From contig NZ_CP102268.1 in assembly GCF_025148285.1 (NCBI RefSeq), positions 1,531,001-1,595,000 on the forward strand: DNA of 64,000 bases, given 5' to 3'. Shown in pieces: positions 26,174 to 34,879 of this stretch. Made by a program: the position numbers and the translations under genes. The notes beneath the pieces were generated by a model, which saw only the letters and a program-made list of their open reading frames with translations, was not told the DNA's origin and did not search any database. Each line of letters starts with the position of its first letter. The stretch's first letter is position 1. Origin of the DNA: Marvinbryantia formatexigens DSM 14469 (lineage in GTDB: Bacteria > Bacillota > Clostridia > Lachnospirales > Lachnospiraceae).

Positions 26174-26952
26174 GCACACAGTCTCCTTTCTAAAGCACTG
26201 GTCAGATTAGCAAGTATAAAGCCCACAATGCCAATCGCCATAATTCCCACCATAATCTGTACTGTATTTCCGGTATTCATTCCGCGCACAATAACCCATC
26301 CCACACCTTCATTAGACTGAATCATTTCCGCTCCCACCACAGCACTCCATCCGGCTGTAACCGCTATCTGCAGACCTGCAAAAATGTAAGGAACAGCAGA
26401 CGGAAGAACTATTCTGAAAAAAATCTGTCGTTCATTTGCCCCCAACATCCTGGCTGCTCCAATCAGCTCCGGGTCCACATTTTTTGCTCCATCATATGTA
26501 TTAACTGTAATAAAAGAAAAACATCCCAGAAAAATGATAAAAAATTTTCCTACATCGCTTAAGCCAAACCACAGAATCGAAAGCGGAATCCATGCCAGCG
26601 GCGGAATCGGACGGATAAATTCGAAAATCGGCTTGAAAATGGCTTCAGCAAGTCTGGAATAACCCATTGCTATGCCGAGTGAGATGCCAACAACCGTTGC
26701 AAAGAAAAACGCTACCGCCACACGGTACAGACTAACACCGATATGCACCAGCATGGTCTGTTTACCAATTGGTTCCGTAAAGCTTCTGATAAATGCCATC
26801 AGCACCTGACTTGCAGGTGGAAGAAACATAGATGCTCCGGTAAATCTGGCTGCCAGTTCCCAGACCACAAGCAGAGACAGCAGAGAAATCACTGTATAAA
26901 TAGCAATCAACTGTTTTGATGAAAAACGGCTGTTTGATGTGGTATCAATCAT
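26149..26952 (-). CDS. ABC importer permease (SsuC/TauC type) A
   Basis: This 267-aa protein has about six membrane helices. The binding-protein-dependent transport signature (EAA loop) is IGAARMLGANERQIFFRIVL followed by PSAVP, where the ATPase coupling helix docks. RPIPPLAWIPLSILWFG is the diagnostic NitT/TauT-family block. The ATG at 26952 lies 1 base after the upstream permease stop. It probably pairs with the second permease to form a heterodimeric channel. Confidence 0.92.
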   Translation of the reverse strand: MIDTTSNSRFSSKQLIAIYTVISLLSLLVVWELAARFTGASMFLPPASQVLMAFIRSFTEPIGKQTMLVHIGVSLYRVAVAFFFATVVGISLGIAMGYSRLAEAIFKPIFEFIRPIPPLAWIPLSILWFGLSDVGKFFIIFLGCFSFITVNTYDGAKNVDPELIGAARMLGANERQIFFRIVLPSAVPYIFAGLQIAVTAGWSAVVGAEMIQSNEGVGWVIVRGMNTGNTVQIMVGIMAIGIVGFILANLTSALERRLCAWNEQKGM

Positions 26953-26953
26953 A

Positions 26954-27739
26954 CTATCTTGCCCTCCTTACAAATTTTTTCTGAAGCTTTTCAAGCACCG
27001 TATTAAGCAGAAGTCCAACAAATCCAATCGTCAGCATTCCTACGATAATCACATCCGGGCGCCCCATCATGCGGGATATCTGAATCATATATCCCAGCCC
27101 GCTGGTTGCCGCCAGCATCTCAGCCGCCACCAGCGCGACCCATGCGGAACCAAGCGCCAGACGCAGACCGGTAAAAATCATTGGCAGCGCCGTCGGAATC
27201 GCAATCTTAAATAACATCTGGCGATTTGTCGCACCAAATGTTTTTCCTACCCACAGATGCACCTGACTGGTCCTGCGTATTCCAGTATAAGAATTCACCG
27301 TCGCACTGATAAATGCTGCAAAGAAGATAATGCCAACTTTGGATGCATAGCCAATTCCAAGCCACAAAATCATCAGAGGAATCCATGCAAGCGCCGGAAC
27401 CGGACGGATAATATCAAATAACGGCTTTGCAAACAGTTCAAATCTCTTATTCCAAGCCATGCCGATTCCAAGCGGCACCCCTACCAGAACACCTACCGCA
27501 TAACCGCCCAGCGCAATCTTTAAGCTGGACCATATATTTTCCAAAAGGCTGGAACCATCCGGAACAGTTCCTCCTGTCAGTTTATACCAGAATGTATTTA
27601 GTATTTTTGCCGGACTTGGCAGCATTACTGCGCTGACAAGATGAAATCCGTCTGTGACAAGGTGCCATATGAGAAGCACCACCAGGAATGAACACACAGA
27701 AATTAATCTATATTTATACTTTTGAAAAAGCTTTCTCAT
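26954..27739 (-). CDS. ABC importer permease (SsuC/TauC type) B
   Basis: This 261-aa protein begins MRKLFQKYKYRLISVCSFLV, with about six helices. RPVPALAWIPLMILWLG is the family block. The EAA loop (VGKTFGATNRQMLFKIAIPT) is more divergent than in permease A, and the Glu-Ala-Ala core is lost. Asymmetry therefore runs through both permeases and both ATPases. It follows the binding-protein gene after a hairpin that could lower expression of the membrane parts. Substrate class is inferred from the two sulfatases in the operon. Confidence 0.92.
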   Translation of the reverse strand: MRKLFQKYKYRLISVCSFLVVLLIWHLVTDGFHLVSAVMLPSPAKILNTFWYKLTGGTVPDGSSLLENIWSSLKIALGGYAVGVLVGVPLGIGMAWNKRFELFAKPLFDIIRPVPALAWIPLMILWLGIGYASKVGIIFFAAFISATVNSYTGIRRTSQVHLWVGKTFGATNRQMLFKIAIPTALPMIFTGLRLALGSAWVALVAAEMLAATSGLGYMIQISRMMGRPDVIIVGMLTIGFVGLLLNTVLEKLQKKFVRRAR

Positions 27740-27802
27740 ACGTTCTCTACTCCCTTCTCAAATTTGTGATAAACGTATCCTCCCGATTACAAAATGTGAA
27801 AA

Positions 27803-27845
27803 AGCAAATGGTCCGCGGCTTGTAAAAGTCACAGACCATTTTTAC
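27803..27845 (-). terminator. Attenuating hairpin between binding-protein and permease genes
   Basis: On the minus strand AAATGGTC and GACCATTT pair around about 26 nt, followed by GCTTTTTC. The position between a binding-protein gene and its permeases suits partial termination that keeps the binding protein in excess. Confidence 0.65.
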
Positions 27846-27882
27846 CTGTCATTCTTTTCCTATAAGCTTTAAATCGTCTGTC

Positions 27883-28923
27883 TTATTGATAAGCCTCCAC
27901 AAAGGTAGTAATCACATTGGTGGTAAATTTCTCGCTTGCACTGGCTTCCAGTTGTCCCTGCTCTATATAGAACTCGCCCAGTTCTTTCGCAAAAGTTCCA
28001 AGTTCACGCCCTTTCCAGTCTTCTTTTACCAGCCATTTTACACGTCCCAAATCAGACACGCAGTTTTCACGACTGGTCTCCATTCCGGAATCCTTCAGAA
28101 ATTCCACAAGCAGGTCTGCCGCCATATCCGAATCCTCTGCCAGAGCAGCATTGGCTTCCATTACACAATCTACATATTTCTGAATCAGTTCCGACTTATC
28201 TTCCAGGGATTTGCGGTTGCCCACAATCATATCTACATAACGGGTTCCCATGTCTGCCAGATTTGCCACTTGTACCATTCCGTCATTTTCTGCGTCAAAA
28301 AAAGTGGGCACATTCAGCGATGCGGCATCTCCCTGTCCGGCCTGCAGTGCCTGATAGGCCTGCACAGTATCCATATTAACAATGTTTACATCTGTCGGTT
28401 CCATTCCCAGTTTTTCCAGCCATTTCAAAACAGTAAAATGCTGGGCGGTTCCCACAGGTGTCAGAATCGTAATGCCTGTAACAGAATCGGGACTGCCAAG
28501 AACTGTCGGATACGACGGATTATAACCTGTATCCTGCGCCACCGGGGAATCCGGTGTCACAAATACGCCTTGTCCGTCAGTGGATTCCAGCACTTCACCA
28601 ATAATCAGTTCATCATAATTTGCCATTCCCGTAACAGCGGCAGCACCCATATGTCCCACATCCCACAAGTCAGCAGCCAGAGCTTCATTCATCGGGGCAC
28701 CCGTATCAAACATGGTGATATCCATTTTAAATCCCGCCTGCTCATCTAATCCATTTTTCTGGATATAATAAGTTGGCAGACTTGTAATCGTCGGCATTGC
28801 CGCAACCCGCAGAACCGGAAGTTCTTCACTGCTCTCCGCTGCTTTGACGGACCCGCTGTAGCCTGTGAAAGAAAGCGCCGTAACTGCCGCCAGTAAAAAA
28901 GCTGCTCCTGTTTTCATTTTCAT
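27883..28923 (-). CDS. Substrate-binding protein (SsuA/NMT1 type), lipobox Cys lost
   Basis: This 346-aa periplasmic-binding-type protein has a signal peptide (AAFLLAAVTALSFTG), then YSG where lipoproteins have CSG or CGS. The codon is TAC, one base from TGC. Without that Cys it would be released (possible cleavage at VKAAES) rather than lipid-anchored. The mature domain (VLRVAAMPTITSLPTYYIQK, VGHMGAAAVTGMANYDELII, TPVGTAQHFTVLKWLEKLGM) matches the nitrate/sulfonate/taurine-binding group. It is the first gene of the sulfatase operon, with AAGGAGGAATTAG before the ATG. Confidence 0.9.
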   Translation of the reverse strand: MKMKTGAAFLLAAVTALSFTGYSGSVKAAESSEELPVLRVAAMPTITSLPTYYIQKNGLDEQAGFKMDITMFDTGAPMNEALAADLWDVGHMGAAAVTGMANYDELIIGEVLESTDGQGVFVTPDSPVAQDTGYNPSYPTVLGSPDSVTGITILTPVGTAQHFTVLKWLEKLGMEPTDVNIVNMDTVQAYQALQAGQGDAASLNVPTFFDAENDGMVQVANLADMGTRYVDMIVGNRKSLEDKSELIQKYVDCVMEANAALAEDSDMAADLLVEFLKDSGMETSRENCVSDLGRVKWLVKEDWKGRELGTFAKELGEFYIEQGQLEASASEKFTTNVITTFVEAYQ

Positions 28924-28971
28924 TCTAATTCCTCCTTCTATAATAAGTTTCTCCTGTTTTATTGTAATTAG

Positions 28972-28980
28972 ATTATATCA
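28972..28980 (-). promoter_or_regulatory. Extended -10 promoter of the sulfatase/importer operon
   Basis: On the minus strand TGATATAAT forms an extended -10 element about 50 bases before the binding-protein start. No good -35 is seen at 17 bases, which fits a promoter needing an activator such as the operon's own AraC-type response regulator. The rest of 28924-29333 is T-rich with no gene seen. Confidence 0.5.
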
Positions 28981-29256
28981 TGCCGGATTTTCTCCGCGTT
29001 TTGGATATTTTTACTTTTCTTTACCATGCTTTTTCAATGTTTTTCATTTTTTACATTTCATTTGTTTTTTCGATATTTTTCTTCTTATTTTTGTTGTATT
29101 TTCCCAATCATTTCTTGTGTTTTTCGTTATTATGTCTATTTTACTCTTATATTTTCGTTTTCATTCGCCATTATACATATTTTTCTGTATTTCAGCAAAA
29201 ATCGTATACTCTTTTCCAGGCGAACGCAGCGCCTTCTATATATCTGTTTATCCCTC

Positions 29257-29285
29257 TTGACATCTTCCGGAAAATCCGCCAGAAT
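29257..29285 (+). promoter_or_regulatory. Probable promoter of the asparaginase gene
   Basis: TTGACA (29257-29262) and CAGAAT (29280-29285) lie 17 bases apart, 48 bases before the asparaginase start. The -10 is imperfect. Confidence 0.5.
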
Positions 29286-29333
29286 AAGGCTATATGACAT
29301 GTTTATGAATTGTGTCAGAATGTGGAGAATATT

Positions 29334-30344
29334 ATGGGATCATTTTCAAAACTACTTTTAATCGCCACCGGCGGAACCATTGCCTCAAAATATACCGGAA
29401 GCGGTCTGTCTCCGCAGATCTCCGCATCGGAGCTGCTGTCCTACGTCCCTTCCGTCACAGAATTCTGCGAAATAGATACCCTGCAGCCATTCAGCCTTGA
29501 CAGCACAAATGTCCGCGCCGCGCAATGGCTAAAGCTTGCTTCGCTCATCGAAGATAATTATGAAAAATACGACGGTTTTGTCATCTGCCACGGCACAGAT
29601 ACGATGGCGTACACGGCAGCCGCGCTCTCCTATCTGATTCAGAATAATTTAAAGCCGGTTGTCATCACCGGCTCGCAGAAACCTATTGACCTTGCGATCA
29701 CAGACGCGCGCGCAAATCTGACAGACAGCCTGCGTTTTGCCGCCAACGACCGCGCGCACGGGGTAAACATCGTATTTGGAGGCAGCGTGATTGCCGGAAC
29801 ACGCGCCAAAAAAGAGCGCTCCAAAAGCTATAACGCATTTTCCAGCATCAACTATCCTCCGATTGCCGTCATCCAGGAAAACCGCATTATCTTTTATATC
29901 GACGATAAAGACCGTATCACCGGAGAACCCGTTTTCTACCGCACTTTAAATGACAATGTATTTCTTCTGAAGCTGATTCCCGGCTGCAGCGGACAGATTC
30001 TGGAGACCCTGTTCGACAAATTTGACGCCGTAATCATCGAATCCTTCGGCGTGGGCGGTCTGCCGGATTATGGCAGCGACAGCTTCCGCCATGCAATCCA
30101 GCGTCTGGTATCTGCCGGAAAAATCGTTGTCATGGCGACCCAGGTGACGCACGAGGGAAGCGATATGTCCATTTACCAGGTAGGCAAAGTGATGAAAGAC
30201 GAATTTGCCCTGCCAGAATCCTATGACATGACCCTGGAAGCCACCGTCGCCAAAACCATGTGGGCACTCGCCCGGAGCACCGATGCCGCCGCCTTCCGGA
30301 ATCTGTTCTATCAGACCATCAACCACGATTTGCTGTTCCGCTAG
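29334..30344 (+). CDS. ansA: L-asparaginase, type I-like
   Basis: This 336-aa cytoplasmic enzyme hydrolyses asparagine to aspartate and ammonia. Both catalytic Thr motifs are present: LIATGGTIASKYTGSG near the N-terminus and CHGTDTMAYTAAAL at about residue 85. The downstream VITGSQKPIDLAITDARANL block is typical of bacterial asparaginases. There is no signal peptide, so it is the cytoplasmic type. The ATG at 29334 has GTGGAG 7 bases upstream; an in-frame ATG eight codons earlier lacks a site. It is transcribed alone and converges with an acetyltransferase gene. Confidence 0.93.
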   Translation: MGSFSKLLLIATGGTIASKYTGSGLSPQISASELLSYVPSVTEFCEIDTLQPFSLDSTNVRAAQWLKLASLIEDNYEKYDGFVICHGTDTMAYTAAALSYLIQNNLKPVVITGSQKPIDLAITDARANLTDSLRFAANDRAHGVNIVFGGSVIAGTRAKKERSKSYNAFSSINYPPIAVIQENRIIFYIDDKDRITGEPVFYRTLNDNVFLLKLIPGCSGQILETLFDKFDAVIIESFGVGGLPDYGSDSFRHAIQRLVSAGKIVVMATQVTHEGSDMSIYQVGKVMKDEFALPESYDMTLEATVAKTMWALARSTDAAAFRNLFYQTINHDLLFR

Positions 30345-30356
30345 AGGGCGCGCAGC

Positions 30357-30908
30357 TTATTCTTCTGCTCCGCCAGACAACATGCAGCTCATCTCGTACC
30401 ACTGCTCTCCTCCCCAGGAAGACGCCGAGATTCCCTTATTTTTGAATCCCATTTTTTCATACATCTTCACCTTATCCGGCAGACAGGTCAGTATCAGCAG
30501 CCGTCTGCCGTTTCCGGCTTCCCGGCAGGCATACCGGCGCATCAGTTCGCGCGCCAGTCCCTGTCCGCGGTATTCCGGGCGCACATCCAGTCCCAGCAGC
30601 ATGACGACGCCTCCCTCCGGATTATACAGACCGGCATCCGTAAAAAACTCATCCCGGAAGGCTTCTTCCTCCGTGGAGATCCCGTTCAAAAACCCGGCGA
30701 TTCTGCCGGTTTCCCGGTCCGCCGCCACCAGAAACAGCTCCGGTGCCTTTGCAATCCGCTCCAGCATCATTTTGCGTGAGCATGCCTCGTTCGGCGGAAA
30801 GCAGATATATTCAATCTCTGCCGCTTCCTCTGCCTCCTCCTGCCGGATGCTCCGGAAATCAAATCTTTCCTGCAGTGCCTTCTCTTCCTCTGTTCTTTTC
30901 TCTGTCAT
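30357..30908 (-). CDS. GNAT family N-acetyltransferase
   Basis: This 183-aa GNAT protein carries the acetyl-CoA-binding motif A as LGLDVRPEYRGQGLARELMR (RGQGLA), and beta-strand 4 (VVMLLGLDV) and beta-strand 5 (LLILTCLPDKVKMYEKMGF) are recognisable. The layout resembles arylalkylamine-N-acetyltransferase-like GNATs, with an early RSIRQEEAEEAAEIEYICFP segment. The substrate is unknown. GGAGGAATGGATAT precedes the ATG at 30908. It ends 12 bases from the convergent asparaginase stop, with no terminator between. Confidence 0.9.
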   Translation of the reverse strand: MTEKRTEEEKALQERFDFRSIRQEEAEEAAEIEYICFPPNEACSRKMMLERIAKAPELFLVAADRETGRIAGFLNGISTEEEAFRDEFFTDAGLYNPEGGVVMLLGLDVRPEYRGQGLARELMRRYACREAGNGRRLLILTCLPDKVKMYEKMGFKNKGISASSWGGEQWYEMSCMLSGGAEE

Positions 30909-31026
30909 ATATCCATTCCTCCATATCGAATATCATGATACCAGGTTTCTGCTCCATTGTATCCAATTACAATAAAAAGGTCAAGGCAGAGAAACTCCCG
31001 TTACTGTGAACGGAGCGGACAATAGC

Positions 31027-31068
31027 AAGCTCCCTGCATTCTGCGTGACACAGATGCAGGGAGCTTTT
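31027..31068. terminator. Intrinsic terminator after the ECF S-component gene
   Basis: AAGCTCCCTGCAT and ATGCAGGGAGCTTTT form a 12-13-bp stem around 14 nt. The plus side ends in TTTT. It lies between the S-component gene and the acetyltransferase gene, both minus strand, where the minus-side U-tract is short. Confidence 0.7.
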
Positions 31069-31159
31069 CCCGAAATATATCATATAAATTTTCCGTTGCG
31101 CAGACCATCCGGGCGCGCACTGACATGTAGTCCGGCACTTCCGTAATCGCTCACCCCGT

Positions 31160-31753
31160 TTACTCCGTCTGCACCAGCAGCCCCGCCTTCGCCAGCGCCG
31201 GGCGCAGAACATTGTAAATCACGGCAACCAGAATCACAGATACCACTGCGTTCACAAAGGTGGTCATCGTGCTCCATTTTGCCAGAACAGACGCCATTTC
31301 CTGCGGCTGTCCGAGAACGATCTGCTTGTAAAAGTAACCCACCAGCGGATCAAAAATGACATTAAAGCCAAGTCCGCAAATGGATGCAATCACACTCCAC
31401 TTAAAAATATATTTCTTATCCGTACTTTGTCCGATTTTCGCGATTTTATGCGCAACCAGACCGGTAATCAGACCAATGCAGAGCTTCAGCACAAATGTTT
31501 TCGGCGCGCTCACAATGTAGACCGGGTCAAGAATATCCGCAATCGTCATCCCGACCGCGCCTGCCAGTCCGCCGTAACCGCCGCCAAGCAGCAGCGCCGC
31601 CAGTACGCAGAACGCATTTCCGATATGCAGCGAGGTGGCATCGCCGCCCGGCATCGGAATTTTAATCTGCAAAAATGTAAATGTGACAAAGCACAGCGCC
31701 GCCAGAAGGGCTGTCTGCGCCCATTTCAAAACTGTTTCATTTCTGTTTTCCAT
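31160..31753 (-). CDS. ECF transporter S component, substrate unknown
   Basis: This 197-aa protein has about six hydrophobic segments: WAQTALLAALCFVTFTFLQI, LHIGNAFCVLAALLLGGGYG and GLAGAVGMTIADILDPVYI. The small membrane fold with an N-terminal helical run and GxxGG loops matches the substrate-capture subunit of energy-coupling-factor vitamin transporters. The A/A'/T energising module is not in this window, so it would be a group II system. GAAGGAGCGGAGATT precedes the ATG. No riboswitch was recognised in the 149 bases upstream, so the vitamin cannot be named. Confidence 0.82.
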   Translation of the reverse strand: MENRNETVLKWAQTALLAALCFVTFTFLQIKIPMPGGDATSLHIGNAFCVLAALLLGGGYGGLAGAVGMTIADILDPVYIVSAPKTFVLKLCIGLITGLVAHKIAKIGQSTDKKYIFKWSVIASICGLGFNVIFDPLVGYFYKQIVLGQPQEMASVLAKWSTMTTFVNAVVSVILVAVIYNVLRPALAKAGLLVQTE

Positions 31754-31902
31754 AATCTCCGCTCCTTCATTTCTGGTTCACGTGAATGCCTTTTTCTTCC
31801 TCATGAGCATGAAGCTATCTTATCACGCATCCGGATATATGGAAATGTCCAGTTTTTGTTTTTTTAACCAGTCCAGTTTGTCAGAAAGGTTCTGATTCCC
31901 CT

Positions 31903-33138
31903 TTATTTGCGAATCTCCAAAAGCTTCGCCTTCAGTTCGTTCTCCATCCGCAGCATCTCCGCTTCCGCCGCCATGCGTTTCTGACGGCCATCCGCCTGAA
32001 TCTGCAGAACCTCATCGAAGGTCTGCACAAGCTTTGCGTTTGTCTGTGTAAGTGTCTCGATATCCACGATTCCGCGCTCCGCCTCCCGTGCCGTAGATAC
32101 GGTGGCAGTGTGCAGCGCTTCTGCATTGCGCTTCAGCAGCTCGTTCGTCATTTCCGAAACCGCGTTCTGCGCCTTTGCCGCCTCCGAAGCATGCTCAAGA
32201 CCCAGTGCGATCACCATCTGGTTTTTCCAGAGCGGAATCGTGTTCACCAGTGTAGACTGGATTTTCTCAATCATCATGGTGTTATTATTCTGAATCAGTC
32301 TGAGCTGCGGAGCCGTCTGCAGCGATACCATGCGGCTCAGCTCCAGGTCGTGCAGCTTTTTCTCAAAACGGTCGCAGTAGGATGCCAGGTCCTTCGCCGC
32401 CTGCGCATCCTCCGGCAGATTGCTTCTCTTCGCCTTTTCAGTCAGTTCCACAAGCTGCGTGCCGCGTACCTGCGCCAGCTTTTTCTTTCCTGCCGCAATA
32501 TACATCGAAAGCTCTTTGAAATAAGTAGTATTCAGCTCGTACATCTGATCGAGCGTCGCCGTATCCTTTAGCAGACGCACCTGGTGCTCCTCCAGGGCAT
32601 CACAGATTTTATTCACGTTGACTTCCGTTTTGTCATACTTCGCCTTCAGGTTTTCGACCCGGTTTTCATTCTTTTTCAGAAAACCGAAAAACCCTTTGGG
32701 CTGCTCCGTGGCATTAAAATTTTTCAGCTCTGTCACCACACCTGCCAGCATGTCTCCGACCTCTCCAAGGTCCTGCGTTTTCACATTTTCCAGCGCCTTC
32801 TCGGAAAAATCCGCCAGCTTCTGCTGCGCCGCCGCGCCGTACTGCAGAATCACATTGCTGTCCTGTATATTGATTTTCTCCGCAAATGCGGCGATCTGCT
32901 CTTTCTCCTCGTCGCTGAACATGCTCTCGTCCACCGCCGGCTCATCCGCTTTTTTCTCCGCAGGAATCTGCGGTTTTTCCTGCATCTGCAGCACCGGCGC
33001 TTCTGACGCCGCTTTCACTTCCTCCACTGCCGTCTGCGCCGCGCCGCTTACAGCGTCCGCCGTCTTTGCCGCCTCCGCAAAGGGGTCCAGCGTGAGCGTC
33101 GGTGTCTCCTTCGCCAGTTTCGCAAATTCGTCATTCAT
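31903..33138 (-). CDS. TelA family (toxic anion resistance) protein
   Basis: This 411-aa, mostly helical cytoplasmic protein has an acidic, low-complexity N-terminus (residues 1-75), then the TelA core: FFGFLKKNENRVENLKAKYD, DTATLDQMYELNTTYFKELS, TAPQLRLIQNNNTMMIEKIQ and STLVNTIPLWKNQMVIALGL. Despite the name, tellurite resistance is not a reliable prediction; relatives are tied to envelope stress. GAAGGAGGACAGAAAAC precedes the ATG. It follows the XpaC-like gene by 44 bases, the usual operon pairing. Confidence 0.92.
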   Translation of the reverse strand: MNDEFAKLAKETPTLTLDPFAEAAKTADAVSGAAQTAVEEVKAASEAPVLQMQEKPQIPAEKKADEPAVDESMFSDEEKEQIAAFAEKINIQDSNVILQYGAAAQQKLADFSEKALENVKTQDLGEVGDMLAGVVTELKNFNATEQPKGFFGFLKKNENRVENLKAKYDKTEVNVNKICDALEEHQVRLLKDTATLDQMYELNTTYFKELSMYIAAGKKKLAQVRGTQLVELTEKAKRSNLPEDAQAAKDLASYCDRFEKKLHDLELSRMVSLQTAPQLRLIQNNNTMMIEKIQSTLVNTIPLWKNQMVIALGLEHASEAAKAQNAVSEMTNELLKRNAEALHTATVSTAREAERGIVDIETLTQTNAKLVQTFDEVLQIQADGRQKRMAAEAEMLRMENELKAKLLEIRK

Positions 33139-33182
33139 GTTTTCTGTCCTCCTTCAAATAATAAGTCCTTTTCTCTTTTTCA

Positions 33183-34664
33183 CTAAAGTCTTTCTCCGGT
33201 CAGACCCTCCTGCGCCAGCAGCGTGTTCAGCACCGAAATATCTGACTTTATATCCATCGACATATCCTGGTAAAGATTGTCAAACAGCCGCGCAAACGCC
33301 TGATTCAGCGTATCCAGCGTATCTTCGATTTCTTTCTTCGACTTAAAAATGTTTGGTCCCTGCACGGGCTGGTCATTCAGCTTCTGATACGATTCCAGCA
33401 GTCTGATCGTCGTCGGAAGATAATATTTCATCAGCTTTTTCGTCTCCGGAGCACTCTCCGGATGCTGCTCCACATACTGGAAAATCTTTGTGATCACCGT
33501 TTCCAGTCCATCCAGTTTCTGCGACACCGTCTCGTCCTTTATCGCCTCGTTAATTTCGTGAATGCGGCTGATATAATTCTGCCCTTCCGCGATCATTTTC
33601 TTTACCTCTTCCGGCAGCGCCTCGTTATCCCTGTAAGCCTCCCTTGCTTTTTCCTGCGCGATGCTTTCCGCCCTGCGCTGCTCCATCCGCCTCTGCGTAT
33701 CCAGATACGCCTCATATCCCTGGTCTGTCACAAAAAGATTTTTCCCTGCTGCATCCAGATGCCCCTGCCGGAACATCCCGTCCTCAATCATTTTACGGAC
33801 GTCCTTCTGCACAGCGCCTTCGCCCTTTCTCACTTCCGCTGCCAGCTCTTTTATGCTGATACATGTGCGCGTACCAAGTGCGCGGATGTAATTTTTAAAG
33901 CGGCGGATTCTCCCAAGCATGGATGTTCCTTTCCACAGTCCCGCCACACTCAGCAGCAGAAACGGAAGCTGCACCGCCAGCGCAACGTTCACATTTACGT
34001 CCAGTGTCACCGATACGATCCACGGAATCAGCATTCCGATTCCAAAACCAAAGCAGCCCGTTCCGCCCAGAATACTGAGCGTATAACCCGCTATTTTCGT
34101 TCCCCCGCAGCCGGAATACAGCTCGTTGTCCGGCAAATCTGCTGTCCGTTTATATACAAATATCCCCTTTTCAGCGTGTCCGGAGCTCTGCCACGGATTC
34201 TGCGCCCTCTGCCGGGCGCCTCCGGCTCTTCCCGCCATTCTGTCCGCTGCGCGGTTAATGGAATCCCCCAGACTGCTCATGCCGCGGCTGAAGCTGTCCG
34301 CCGCGCTGTTCATGCTTTTGCCGAATTCATCCGCGGCATTGTTTATTCCTCTACCAAAGCTTTCCGCCGTACTGTTCATTCCTTTTCCAAAATTTTCCGC
34401 GCCCTCATGCATTCCGCGACCAAACTCCTCCGCCGCGCCGCTCATTCCGCTTCTGAATTCTTTCGCGGCGCCGTTCATCCCGTCTTTAAAGCCCTTCGTC
34501 GCGCCGTTCATTCCCTCGGCTACGCCTTCCGCCGCACTGTTGACTGCCGAAGTCACCGCTTTTTGTATCGTCTGGCTCAGTTTACTGTAATCACCGGAGT
34601 CGATTGCCTGCTGCACCATATCGCTGATATTATTTCCGATATCCGACCAGTCCTGGTTCCCCAT
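33183..34664 (-). CDS. XpaC-like membrane protein with 11-residue repeats
   Basis: This 493-aa protein belongs to the '5-bromo-4-chloroindolyl phosphate hydrolysis' (XpaC) family. Residues 51-138 form eight tandem 11-residue repeats of the type GMNGAAKEFRS / GMNSTAESFGR, an amphipathic-helix periodicity. Two membrane helices follow (TKIAGYTLSILGGTGCFGFG; ALAVQLPFLLLSVAGL), then a winged-helix-like segment and a helical C-terminus (ESAPETKKLMKYYLPTTIRL). The ATG at 34664 has AAGGAG 9 bases upstream and is preferred over the ATG six codons earlier. It is the first gene of the XpaC-TelA operon. Confidence 0.88.
   Translation of the reverse strand: MGNQDWSDIGNNISDMVQQAIDSGDYSKLSQTIQKAVTSAVNSAAEGVAEGMNGATKGFKDGMNGAAKEFRSGMSGAAEEFGRGMHEGAENFGKGMNSTAESFGRGINNAADEFGKSMNSAADSFSRGMSSLGDSINRAADRMAGRAGGARQRAQNPWQSSGHAEKGIFVYKRTADLPDNELYSGCGGTKIAGYTLSILGGTGCFGFGIGMLIPWIVSVTLDVNVNVALAVQLPFLLLSVAGLWKGTSMLGRIRRFKNYIRALGTRTCISIKELAAEVRKGEGAVQKDVRKMIEDGMFRQGHLDAAGKNLFVTDQGYEAYLDTQRRMEQRRAESIAQEKAREAYRDNEALPEEVKKMIAEGQNYISRIHEINEAIKDETVSQKLDGLETVITKIFQYVEQHPESAPETKKLMKYYLPTTIRLLESYQKLNDQPVQGPNIFKSKKEIEDTLDTLNQAFARLFDNLYQDMSMDIKSDISVLNTLLAQEGLTGERL
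34251..34514 (-). repeat. 33-bp degenerate repeat inside the XpaC-like gene
   Basis: Eight in-frame units of 33 bp encode the GM-x-x-A-x-x-F-x-x 11-mers. Codons vary between units (GGCATG/GGAATG, GCCGCG/GCGGCG), so the repeat is old and maintained at protein level. Confidence 0.85.
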
Positions 34665-34879
34665 ACCTGTTTTCTCCTTCATATATTCCCAGCAGCCCGG
34701 TCCGCGCCGGATTCCTTCGCGGGCATAAAGCCCCTGTCATCCGGACGACCGCTGCTGCATAAATTCTTATATGTTCCCATCATACCGCAAAAATGAAAGC
34801 TTGTACATAAGAAAACTTCATTAAATTTTTTAATACCCCTTGCAATCTCTCTTTTTGCGTGTTATCATCTCTTTGTCAC

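Noticed and set aside
33462..34796. 444-aa plus-strand open frame
   Set aside because: Antisense to the XpaC-like gene; the apparent repeats in it mirror the 33-bp repeat of the real gene.
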